Assembly: GCA_017461635.1 (NCBI GenBank)
Contig: JAFTXK010000084.1
Location: 1-34,953, forward strand
Direction of reading: 5' to 3'
DNA length: 34,953 nt
Origin: Clostridia bacterium
GTDB lineage: Bacteria > Bacillota > Clostridia > Oscillospirales > CAG-272
Positions within the stretch are counted from its first letter, which is position 1. The number at the start of each line of letters is the position of its first letter. The notes below the pieces were generated by a model. That model worked only from the letters and a program-made list of their open reading frames with translations, was not told the origin of the DNA and did not search any database. Positions 8,201 through 15,039 of the stretch are shown piece by piece. The position numbers and the translations under genes were made by a program.

Positions 8201-11200
8201 ATCGCCTGTCATTTCCACGGTATAATACTTGTGAATGATGTTTTCGGCACTCGATGCGCGCAGTGCACCTGACGCGGTGCCGCTGGGGTAGGTATAAACC
8301 GTTACGGATGCGCTGTCTGCGCTGACCCAATCAAGCTCGCCCGAAATTGCGGCTGTCTTTGCAAGATAAACAGTAGGAGTTACAGATGCAAATGAACCTG
8401 CAAAGGTATCGGAAGCGAGTGTTGTTACCGTGCGAAGATCGATAATGCCCTCTCCTGCAAAGGAAGCATCATAATAATCGTTATAAAGAGCAACGGTATT
8501 AAGCAGGGGAAGGTAAGCAAAGCTCTTTGCCCCAAGGGTTGTCAGTGTAGAAGGGATAGCAACGGTATTGCAGGCAGGGAATATGGAGAAGAATGATTCC
8601 GCAATGTCTGTAATGCCCGTTGACTCATCGATAACGACTCTGGTAATCTTAGAAAGGTACTCGGCGGAAATATTATCAGCACTGAGAGTAGTACCGATTG
8701 TTTCGGTCGCCTTTGAGATGAGCATTGTATAGCCTGCCGCGCCGTCAACCGTATCGTGGTTTTCACGGAGCATATAAGCAAAGCCTGTGCCGTCAGCAAG
8801 AAGATTTCCGCTTATGGCGAGAACGGCCTTAGTTTTTTCATAACCGAAACCGTTTATGGTGTTATACTGTGCTTCCGAAGCGCAGATGATAACGAGGTCA
8901 TCCTGATCCGGGAATGCTGTTTTATCTGCAATGGTCAGATCAGCGTTTGTAATTGTGATCTCGCGGAGATTTGTACAATTCGCAAAACCATTAGCTTCAA
9001 TCTTAGTATAGTAAGAAGGAATAGAGATACTTGTAAGAGAAGTACAGCCGTCAAACATTCCCGAGAATACAGCGGGATCATAGCTGCTTGAGCTATCCTT
9101 CAAGGTTGCCGGGAATATGATCTTGGTGATGGAAGAGCACCCCTTGAACATCTCTGCCCAGCCTCCGCCTGAAAATTCATACCAGTTTGAAAGGTCGATA
9201 ACATTATCTATGGTGTCATCTGTTCCAAAGCTGATAGTTGTCAGCTTTGGGCACTCTTCAAAGAGACCGTCGGTGCTTCCGCCCTTAAACTGGATATTGA
9301 GCTTTTTGGAAACGGGATATCCTGCCAAATGAATACTTTCAAGGTTTTTAAAATGATTAAAGGGAGATTCATAGTAACCGTTATTGATCTGAATCTTTCT
9401 TGTTCCCGCACCGGAAACAACGATCCGCTTAACCGCATCTCTCCATGTCTGTTTCCAAGGCTTGATCTCATTAATTGTATAGCCTCGCCAAAGGAAATCA
9501 CCTGTATAGCCTTCGCCGGGTGAATATGTGAGTACTCCGGTCTTATCATCAAAGGTCCAATCAAAGGTATTTGCGCCTGAACTTGAATTGATTGCCGATC
9601 CGCTTCTCACAAGGCTTTCATCCCCTGTCTGATCAACTGTCAGATAAGAGAACGCCACGTTGTTAGCTCTGAAATATGTTGCAGGAGAGCTCGTAGGATA
9701 TGTGTAATAAGCTGCAACAGTATCTGAAGCAAACCAAGAGAAGGCTTCGAAGGGCGCTTCAAGGCTCTTGCCCATATAAACGCTTACCTCAGCAGCAGCG
9801 GAAGAGCCGCTGAAGGTATCGTCAGCCGCCGAGGTAATACCCAGCAGGTTGATAATGCCTGCGCCTGCTGTGCTGTCCTCGGAATACGCTGTGTAATCAA
9901 CGACGGTCGTCAGATTTTTCATATTTGCAAAGGAAGCCGCGCCCAACTCTGCTAGAGTTGAAGGGATAACAACGGTATCAGCAATAAAGCCGTCAAAGAA
10001 ATTATCCGCAATAGCTGTGATGCCGCTGTCCTCTGTGATAATAACAGTATTTACCACGCCATTAAGACTGAGCTCAAGATCGGTAGAAAGGGTCGTCAGT
10101 GAAGCATCGGTGTTATCTGCCTTTGTGATAGTCAGAACGCGGCTCTTAAGTTCATATGCATAGCCTGTGCCGTCAGAAAGGAAATTTCCGCTCATTTCGA
10201 GATTGACGGATTCATTTTCCAGATCGAGAGCATTGATGGCTGCCGCCTGCGCAACAGACGAGCAGTTGATAACGAGATTTTCGTTATCCGGAATCACCAT
10301 TCCTTCGGGAATGGTAAGTTCAGGGTTTTCAAAGGTAATGCTCGTAAGACCCGTACAGCCTGTCAGTGCCGACGCAGATATAGTTGCAACATTAGCGGGG
10401 AACGTAATGCTTGTAAGTTTTTCACAATTGTAAAAAGCATTATCCTTCACCTCTACTGCCCATGTGGGTATTTCAACACTTTCAAGCGCGGTACACCCAT
10501 AGAACATACCAACGTGTACATAAGGGTCAATTGAAGTCGGGAACACAACATTTTTTACAGAAGTACATTCTGCGAGAAGATATCTGGTATTATTAATTTT
10601 ATTTTCTGTGTATGACTTGGGAAAATACAGTTGCGAAAGATTTACAAGATTCTCCACCTTATCTTGACCGGCACCGTAAACAGTCTTGAGATTGGGACAA
10701 TTATAAAACATTGCGCCTTGTCTTATATAATCTTCACCACCGGCATAACTGTGCTCACCACTGCTCGTATTTATTCTTGCAATGCTTCCAAGATAAATTG
10801 TATGAACACTCAGCCAATTCGCAAATGGTGAACTATAGTGCTGCCATCCGACCTTGGTGAAATCATCTTCCACATAAATTATTTGTACCGCATTTGCATA
10901 ATCAGGGTAATTAGCTTTCCACTCTGCAAGATCACCGTAGGTTTTTCCGCTTCCCTGTGTATACAAACGGCACTCGGAGTTTCCGCTGCTAAGAGAAAAA
11001 GTCAGCGTATAAGTGTCAGGATCATATGTCCAAGTGTATGGATAATCTCCGCCACTGTGACCGCCCGTAAGCCCGTCATCTACAGTTTCCGTAGATTCGG
11101 TTTCTGTAGATTCAGTTCCTGCCGCCTCGGTCTCTGCCGCAAAGACCGAAGCTGTAAATACGGTCATGCAGATAAGAGCCGCAAGAAGCACAAATAGAAT

Positions 11201-11212
11201 TTTCCTTTTCAT
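5213..11212 (-). CDS. Giant secreted BspA-type LRR protein with C-terminal propeller-like domain (1999 aa)
   Basis: Cell-surface or secreted protein. GGAGG stands 6 nt before the ATG, and the signal peptide MKRKILFVLLAALICMTVFTASVFA is followed by a Thr/Glu-rich stretch. Three large homologous modules then begin near residues 54, 547 and 1021. Each opens with a WTYD/WTFD/RWFLD strand unit and runs into BspA-type LRRs (MFYGCTALESVEIP, MFDGCTSLTSISIP, MFYGCKNLTDIVIT). Modules 1 and 2 are about 480 residues; module 3 is shorter. Residues of about 1275-1500 hold a domain (YNSYNGLRAIF, LKEYGVVL) also present in the LRR protein at 22927-26382. From about 1535 to the end is the propeller-like domain shared with the adjacent lipoprotein, including DLDNDGDTSE. 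No LPXTG, dockerin or C-terminal membrane segment is seen. A role in binding host or dietary polymers is a guess from other BspA-type proteins. Confidence 0.88.
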   Translation of the reverse strand: MKRKILFVLLAALICMTVFTASVFAAETEAAGTESTETESTETVDDGLTGGHSGGDYPYTWTYDPDTYTLTFSLSSGNSECRLYTQGSGKTYGDLAEWKANYPDYANAVQIIYVEDDFTKVGWQHYSSPFANWLSVHTIYLGSIARINTSSGEHSYAGGEDYIRQGAMFYNCPNLKTVYGAGQDKVENLVNLSQLYFPKSYTENKINNTRYLLAECTSVKNVVFPTSIDPYVHVGMFYGCTALESVEIPTWAVEVKDNAFYNCEKLTSITFPANVATISASALTGCTGLTSITFENPELTIPEGMVIPDNENLVINCSSVAQAAAINALDLENESVNLEMSGNFLSDGTGYAYELKSRVLTITKADNTDASLTTLSTDLELSLNGVVNTVIITEDSGITAIADNFFDGFIADTVVIPSTLAELGAASFANMKNLTTVVDYTAYSEDSTAGAGIINLLGITSAADDTFSGSSAAAEVSVYMGKSLEAPFEAFSWFASDTVAAYYTYPTSSPATYFRANNVAFSYLTVDQTGDESLVRSGSAINSSSGANTFDWTFDDKTGVLTYSPGEGYTGDFLWRGYTINEIKPWKQTWRDAVKRIVVSGAGTRKIQINNGYYESPFNHFKNLESIHLAGYPVSKKLNIQFKGGSTDGLFEECPKLTTISFGTDDTIDNVIDLSNWYEFSGGGWAEMFKGCSSITKIIFPATLKDSSSSYDPAVFSGMFDGCTSLTSISIPSYYTKIEANGFANCTNLREITITNADLTIADKTAFPDQDDLVIICASEAQYNTINGFGYEKTKAVLAISGNLLADGTGFAYMLRENHDTVDGAAGYTMLISKATETIGTTLSADNISAEYLSKITRVVIDESTGITDIAESFFSIFPACNTVAIPSTLTTLGAKSFAYLPLLNTVALYNDYYDASFAGEGIIDLRTVTTLASDTFAGSFASVTPTVYLAKTAAISGELDWVSADSASVTVYTYPSGTASGALRASSAENIIHKYYTVEMTGDNSLLREDAAINSNTGAVQFRWFLDETEGKLTITPSAGETASNSSNFSMNKYTTVWQDWKTTWTDVIESIYVVNFGGTQIYAQHQDCAFSNLPNLKHIHFSRALYRISISSSGTNGLFQNCPSLTTVSYGSDDSYDGVIDLSFWKKQDYNMPSMFSGCESIKKVIMPSELTRQSSDNAAIIIANNMFYGCKNLTDIVITEGFGGIGTNAFYGCDKLTKIVIEKPNFDLSSATAETFPANDGLVLHVTSDAVSSALSSLVYTVKNINGSISAMGFEIRYNSYNGLRAIFSFDEKKNDNIEALGYTLKEYGVVLTSASEYDVWGGVDIKLRNGNYVSEATSIKKIPVYQITDEGEKYGKVLKTTVKGEHVDFAGSVVKYSANHKRDIYSCAYVVYTDADGYDYVLYANYATKDGQIFFNLYDVTLDMCLNSDKIGILSANIDEKAVWNTLLQGADTSIRETALNGYEGVTVTLVREYSDSETYIPFVRSEKGVAITDEIIAAAEALIPADTYILGETLAVTIADQGTEVPEYSESIDYAATVTTPNRYPRYQTPDASQKYGAQHLQGMTMDDEGNIYFSLTNMIVKVNQAGEEVGVYKSASEWISKLSMHIGNIYWHEGKIYIGLGISKTEVSGGKRYIGVLDESVFEDYGGYVQDSDSAPLMKAVCIEDISYNKTFTSADGVAHAKFGGGGIDGITVGQLPGKGYILPAGYTLKEDVTGSDGNVYTAGTELTEDLEVTDEEYYLFGVRTIGSYDEYRYDDDNQIIMAFDFDDIVDGENLTPMTYDRVASEYDADIISIKYNMFVYVGYHEYGCQVICYDKGTGDIQLWPYDRADSCNEFPDDNFNVIDGSKKLYMDVVEVGQSVPETGEYYDTASEWATYYTDEKDLDNDGDTSEQLLGWHMTLKCVCGKLHLDNHEEVVYGDTGHAVKYCGARPGLAGDNGCISLGNDYFYVAAQSNTTMYKTDGTTEQTAYGGQARLYRISRYHGSWSFVRVSDS

Positions 11213-11264
11213 AATTATCCTCCATGATGTAATCTAAGGCTTTCGCCATTTTTTAGGGAAATAT

Positions 11265-11306
11265 TCAGGATACGGTATATCCTGAGCAAATGGGTACCCA
11301 TTTGCT
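11265..11306. promoter_or_regulatory. Two adjacent palindromes in the leader of the giant LRR gene
   Basis: TCAGGATA (11265-11272) pairs with TATCCTGA (11278-11285) around a 5-nt loop. Directly beside it, 11285-11306 is a perfect 22-bp palindrome whose centre reads AAATGGGTACCCATTT. Both fall at roughly +7 to +50 of the predicted transcript, between promoter and start codon. This is a fitting place for a repressor operator or a leader RNA structure. Confidence 0.6.
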
Positions 11307-11319
11307 TCTATTTAGCTAT

Positions 11320-11348
11320 ATTTTACTATATATCCCGGTATTTTTCAA
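11320..11348 (-). promoter_or_regulatory. Predicted promoter of the giant LRR gene
   Basis: On the minus strand, TTGAAA (11343-11348), a 17-nt spacer and TAAAAT (11320-11325) form a good housekeeping promoter. It puts the transcript start near 11313, about 100 nt before the ATG. Confidence 0.65.
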
Positions 11349-11638
11349 GAAATTATGGTTATATTGTTAAAAACTTTGGTAATTAACATTTAATCCATCA
11401 AAATCGATGGCAAAAACCCCGTTTTTAAACCGTTTTTGTGCTCATTTTCACAAAATTTGTTACTTTTGTGAAAATCGTTAAAGACAAATTTTTGAATATT
11501 TTTTAAAATAGAGTTTTAAAAATAATTTATCAGTGAAATAAACGGCGGCGTTCTCTGCCGTTTATTTCACTGATAAATTATTGTTTGGCATTAAGTTTTG
11601 ATTTTTGTGCGATACAAACTAAATATTGAGCGCAAAAA
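11349..11638. other. AT-rich intergenic region with two inverted repeats, no gene seen
   Basis: No convincing reading frame with a ribosome site occurs here. The stretch holds an 11-bp inverted repeat TTTTCACAAAA / TTTTGTGAAAA (11445-11455 and 11464-11474, 8-nt loop). It also holds a perfect 26-bp inverted repeat with arms at 11521-11546 and 11557-11582 and a 10-nt loop, described separately. Confidence 0.6.
11521..11582. repeat. Perfect 26-bp inverted repeat with 10-nt loop
   Basis: The arms are exact reverse complements (cores CAGTGAAATAAACGGC and GCCGTTTATTTCACTG). The outer ends AATAATTTA match the AATAATTTA segment of the repeat at 5103-5111, suggesting related miniature elements. No T-tract beyond ordinary AT content marks it as a terminator. 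Confidence 0.7.
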
Positions 11639-11658
11639 AGGACTGCCGAAGCAGTCCT
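11634..11658 (-). terminator. Rho-independent terminator of the TrpXYZ operon
   Basis: On the minus strand the stem AGGACTGC, loop TTCG and GCAGTCCT are followed by a run of six T. The UUCG-type tetraloop and U-run are classic. It lies about 60 nt after the stop of the ATPase gene. Confidence 0.9.
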
Positions 11659-11719
11659 AAATTTATTTTTCTGATGCCGTATTTGACGATATAATCCTTC
11701 TTATCAGAATATATTGCCG

Positions 11720-12493
11720 TCAGTTACCGCATTCGATGCTGATCTCATTGAATATCGTAAGAAGATCAGGCACTGTTGCCTTCTGCTTTTCCTCTCCCGC
11801 CTTATCGAGAATGACATTTCCTCTATGCATCATCACGAGCCTTGTGCCGTATTCAACCGCATAGCGCAGATTGTGAGTGACCATTATGGCTGTCAGCTTT
11901 TTCTGCTTTACTATCATATCCGTAAGCTCCATTATAGTCTCCGCGGTCTTGGGGTCAAGTGCCGCGGTATGCTCATCGAGTATGAGAAATCTCAGGGGGG
12001 TCATGGTTGCCATGAGAAGCGACATCGCCTGCCTCTGTCCGCCCGAAAGCGAACCCACAAGGGTATTCATCTTATCTTCGAGACCAAGTCCGAGCGGGGT
12101 CAGCATATCTTTGTAATAATCGATCCTTTTCTTGTCAACACCCATTCCGAGCCCGTATTTTTTTCCTTTGCCATCGGCAAGAGACATATTTTCAAGAATG
12201 GTGAGATCGGGACAGCTTCCCATTGAGGGATTCTGATAAACTCTGCCGATCTGCCCGTATCTTTTATATTCGGGCATAGCGGTGATATCCTTGCCATCAA
12301 GCAATATCTTGCCCTTTTCCACAGGGATCGAGCCGCAGATTATATTCAGAAGCGAGGTCTTTCCGCTTCCGTTTGACCCGACAACGCTTATAAATTCCCC
12401 GTCCTCGGCTTTGAAATTGAAATTTTCGAAAAGACAGGTCTCATTTATCTCGCCGGGGTTATAGATCTTTGTTATATCGATAAGTTCCAGCAT
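11720..12493 (-). CDS. trpZ: ABC transporter ATP-binding protein, TrpZ-like (257 aa)
   Basis: Cytoplasmic ATPase that powers the importer made with the two genes upstream. The sequence shows Walker A GSNGSGKT at residues 39-46, the LSGGQRQA signature, Walker B LILDE followed by HTA, and the H-loop in VTHNLR. Length is normal for a single-domain subunit. Its ATG overlaps the permease stop by one base (TAATG), which implies translational coupling. It resembles the ATPases paired with PF04392-type binding proteins. The substrate, tryptophan, is inferred from the T-box upstream and not from this protein. The symbol follows the trpXYZ naming used for this operon type. Confidence 0.88.
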   Translation of the reverse strand: MLELIDITKIYNPGEINETCLFENFNFKAEDGEFISVVGSNGSGKTSLLNIICGSIPVEKGKILLDGKDITAMPEYKRYGQIGRVYQNPSMGSCPDLTILENMSLADGKGKKYGLGMGVDKKRIDYYKDMLTPLGLGLEDKMNTLVGSLSGGQRQAMSLLMATMTPLRFLILDEHTAALDPKTAETIMELTDMIVKQKKLTAIMVTHNLRYAVEYGTRLVMMHRGNVILDKAGEEKQKATVPDLLTIFNEISIECGN

Positions 12494-13431
12494 TATTTCT
12501 TTACCCCCTGCGATTTTTTCTTCAGCGAAGTGCTTAAGATCAGTGCCAAAGTGAAGAGCAATGCCATTATCAGCTTATTATACGCGCTCGGCATTCCCAG
12601 CTTCTGCGCAAGGGTCAGGCAAGCCTGATATATTATAGCTCCGAAGATGACCTTTGTGGTGGGCTTCATAAAATGGACCTTGCGGAAAAGCGACAGGCCG
12701 ATTATGAGCGAGGCAAGACCGATAACGACCATTCCGATACCCATGCTCTGATTTACATTTCCGCTTATCTGAGTATAAAGCGCGCCAGATACCGCCGCAT
12801 AGCCGTTTCCGATGGCAAGACCGAGAATCTTGCTTTTGCCGGAATCGATGGAAAGGGTCGTAACAAAGCGGTCGTTATTGCCTGCCGCGCGGAGCAGAAG
12901 TCCGCATTTTGTCTTAAGAAAAAGATCCAGCAGGAGCTTAAAGAGCACCGCGATAAGGAAAAACAGAACAAGATCGCGCACGCCGATATTTTCGATTTTT
13001 GCGGGGATCAGATTCATCGGGAATGTATTATGAAGTGTGGGCGCGCGGCGTCCGAAGCTGATCGAGGACGCCGTCTCACCCGTAAAATCTCCGTTAAGTC
13101 CCGCACCCACAGCCACAAGATTTATCGAGATAAGGGCGGTGGAAACAAGGATTCCGCAAAGCAGAGGACGGATATTCATCTTGACATGAAGCACGCCCGT
13201 CACCGCGCCGAAGGCAAAGCCAACGATAAATGCGGCTATAAGAGCCAGCCATGCGTTTATATTGTTATAAACAAGAATACCGTATGTAACCGCTCCCGAA
13301 AGGAAGGTTCCCTCAACCGTAAGATCGGGAAAATCCAATATGGTGTAGGTTATATAATATCCCATTGCGATAAGGGAAAAAACAAATCCCGTTTCAAGAA
13401 AAACCTCTATGGTTGCAAGTGCGTATAACAT
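12493..13431 (-). CDS. trpY: ABC transporter permease, TrpY-like (312 aa)
   Basis: Integral membrane permease of the branched-chain-amino-acid/ribose type (BPD_transp_2-like), with about eight to nine hydrophobic segments. GLAIGNGYAAVSGALYTQISGNVNQSMG-type loops, typical of the family, occur in the second half around residues 205-235. The start has AAGGA six bases ahead. It is 33 nt downstream of the binding-protein gene and shares a base with the ATPase gene, so the three form one operon. Substrate assignment rests on the T-box. Confidence 0.87.
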   Translation of the reverse strand: MLYALATIEVFLETGFVFSLIAMGYYITYTILDFPDLTVEGTFLSGAVTYGILVYNNINAWLALIAAFIVGFAFGAVTGVLHVKMNIRPLLCGILVSTALISINLVAVGAGLNGDFTGETASSISFGRRAPTLHNTFPMNLIPAKIENIGVRDLVLFFLIAVLFKLLLDLFLKTKCGLLLRAAGNNDRFVTTLSIDSGKSKILGLAIGNGYAAVSGALYTQISGNVNQSMGIGMVVIGLASLIIGLSLFRKVHFMKPTTKVIFGAIIYQACLTLAQKLGMPSAYNKLIMALLFTLALILSTSLKKKSQGVKK

Positions 13432-13464
13432 GACAGTTCCTTTCGGATCTTAATAATTTGAATT

Positions 13465-14460
13465 TTATTCGCCTATAACGGCGGCATTTGCCAGTGCTTC
13501 GGGAAGGGTCATTCCGAGAGCTTCCAGAACTGCCGTGTTTACGATGGGGGTCGCATCGGAAATAGTGCGGACAGGCATTTTGGATGCATCGGCACCGCCG
13601 AGAACGTCAGCCGCCATCTCGCCCGTTACCTTTCCGAGAGCAACATAGTCGATGGAAACTGAAGCCAGACAGCCGTTCTTGACCTGCTCCTCCTCCGAGC
13701 CGTAAACGGGAATACCGTAATTTTCAGCGGCGGAGAGTACTACCGAAAGACTGTTTACAACATTATTATCGGTAAAATTATTGATGCAATCCACCCCGGA
13801 AGCAAGATCCTCGGCAGCCGCGGGAATATCCGCGGAATTCTGAACGGCCTTTGCAACAACCTCGATCTCTCTTTCGGCGCAAACCTCCTTGAAAACAGCA
13901 AGGTTTGAAACCGAATTATCCTCAGAGGAGGTATAAAGAATACCGATCTTCTTTACATCGGGCTGCATTGCCTCGATAAGGTCTACCTGTGCGTCAAGAT
14001 CGAGAACATCGCTCGTTCCGGTGCAAAGATCACCGGGATTTTCGTTGCTTTCAACAAGACCTGCCGCCACAGGATCGGAAACCGCGCAGAAAATAACGGG
14101 AATGTCGGTATCCGCGGTTGCGGTATAAGCCGCCTTTGCCGCGGGAGTTGCGATAGCGATTATCATGTCATAATCGGAAGCGACCATATTTTTAGCAAAG
14201 TTTGTGCAATCGGAATCAGCGGAGTTTGCAGATCCTGTCTGGCGGTCCGCCTCATATTCAATGCCGGATTCCTCAAGAGCCGCGATAACGCCGTTATAGC
14301 AGTTATCAAGAGAAGGATGGCTCATATACTGAATGATGCCGATCTTAAGCTTACCGTCGGTATCATTTTTGCCGTCAGAGCTGTCGCCGCAAGAGCCGAG
14401 CATAAGAAGCGCAGATGCGGAAAGAATTACTGCAAGAATTATAGATATAAGTTTTTTCAT
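13465..14460 (-). CDS. trpX: ABC transporter substrate-binding lipoprotein, TrpX-like (331 aa)
   Basis: Extracytoplasmic binding protein of the PF04392 type. The signal sequence ends in the lipobox LGSC with C24 as lipidation site. The mature part opens with KIGIIQYMSHPSLDNCYNG, and contains IIAIATPAAKAAYTA and PVIFCAVSDPVAAGLV, segments characteristic of this family. GAGGT lies 8 nt before the ATG. It is the first full gene after the tryptophan T-box (14575-14845), which makes tryptophan or a precursor the likely ligand. PF04392 proteins with other T-boxes can carry other amino acids, so the ligand call is context-based. Confidence 0.88.
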   Translation of the reverse strand: MKKLISIILAVILSASALLMLGSCGDSSDGKNDTDGKLKIGIIQYMSHPSLDNCYNGVIAALEESGIEYEADRQTGSANSADSDCTNFAKNMVASDYDMIIAIATPAAKAAYTATADTDIPVIFCAVSDPVAAGLVESNENPGDLCTGTSDVLDLDAQVDLIEAMQPDVKKIGILYTSSEDNSVSNLAVFKEVCAEREIEVVAKAVQNSADIPAAAEDLASGVDCINNFTDNNVVNSLSVVLSAAENYGIPVYGSEEEQVKNGCLASVSIDYVALGKVTGEMAADVLGGADASKMPVRTISDATPIVNTAVLEALGMTLPEALANAAVIGE

Positions 14461-14514
14461 TTTTATTTACCTCTTTTAAAATAATATTTTTGTGTTTGCA
14501 AAGCTGTGAATATT

Positions 14515-14556
14515 TCAGAAAAAAGAAATAAACCGCCATCGTCTGTCAAGTTTCAT
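14515..14556 (-). CDS. Short Trp-containing leader ORF between T-box and trpX (13 codons)
   Basis: A small reading frame encodes MKLDRRWRFISFF and ends in TGA. GGAGGT at 14563-14568 sits 6 nt before the ATG at 14554-14556; another in-frame ATG at 14560-14562 directly abuts the Shine-Dalgarno and is less likely. It starts after the T-box terminator and stops 54 nt before trpX. It holds one Trp codon in an arginine-rich context. This is too short for coding statistics, but the strong ribosome site is hard to explain otherwise. It may couple trpX expression to charged tRNA-Trp or to translation. Confidence 0.5.
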   Translation of the reverse strand: MKLDRRWRFISFF

Positions 14557-14574
14557 GATCATACCTCCGAAAAC

Positions 14575-14845
14575 AAATAAAAATCCCGAGTATCTTAAAG
14601 ATACTCGGGACGAATAATCAAAATCCGCGGTGCCACCCGAATGAAGCTCTATAATGAGCCCTCTCTGCGCATACAATCATATGCTTGCCCATGATAACGG
14701 GAGCCCCCGTCGAAGCCTACAGAGATGAAATCTCTTTCGGTTCGCCCTCGAAAGTCCATTCGCCGCACCGTTTTTACCGCGATCGCACCACCCGCGGCTC
14801 TCTTTGAAAAACTCAGTGAGGTTACTACTCTTCCTCATCGGTTTA
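14575..14845 (-). ncRNA. Tryptophan-specific T-box riboswitch
   Basis: Minus-strand leader with all main T-box parts. The 5' end reads GATGAGGAAGAGTAGTAAC. Stem I carries the specifier loop GAA-TGG-A, with UGG at 14756-14758. The conserved T-box GGGTGGCACCGCGG is at 14625-14638. The terminator stem TCCCGAGTATC and its complement (14584-14610) is followed by TTTTTATTT. The antiterminator bulge reads UGGC, which would pair with a GCCA tRNA end; bacterial tRNA-Trp has G at the discriminator position, so bulge and specifier agree. Uncharged tRNA-Trp would turn on the downstream TrpXYZ importer. The specifier was assigned by aligning the loop with glyQS-type leaders by eye. Confidence 0.93.
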
Positions 14846-14849
14846 GTGT

Positions 14850-14878
14850 AGTATAGCACACAAAATTCCATTTGTCAA
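14850..14878 (-). promoter_or_regulatory. Promoter of the T-box/trpXYZ operon
   Basis: On the minus strand TTGACA (14873-14878), 17 nt, TATACT (14850-14855). Transcription would begin around 14843, exactly ahead of the T-box Stem I. Confidence 0.85.
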
Positions 14879-14911
14879 TAGCTTTTTAAAAATTTTTTCC
14901 GAAAATCATTT

Positions 14912-14948
14912 GCTGTATCTTGACGCATACAGCTTTTTAAGATATAAT
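14912..14948 (+). promoter_or_regulatory. LysR gene promoter with overlapping inverted repeat
   Basis: TTGACG (14920-14925), a 17-nt spacer and TATAAT (14943-14948) form a strong plus-strand promoter. GCTGTAT (14912-14918) and ATACAGC (14927-14933), separated by 8 nt, flank and overlap the -35 box. The T-N11-A spacing inside the repeat suits a LysR-type site, so autoregulation is likely. The divergent T-box promoter is only about 35 nt away. Confidence 0.75.
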
Positions 14949-15039
14949 ACTTTTGAGAGTACAGCAGGGATCACTTTACTATTTACTGTATTTAATTTTA
15001 AATCCTAAGTTATCAATCAATATGAACAGGAGAAGCACC

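Noticed and set aside
13018-13428. Basic plus-strand frame opposite the permease gene
   Set aside because: Lys/Arg-rich shadow of hydrophobic codons in a clear membrane protein.
14677-14871. 64-residue minus-strand frame within the T-box leader
   Set aside because: It lies across Stem I and the promoter of the riboswitch and has no ribosome site.
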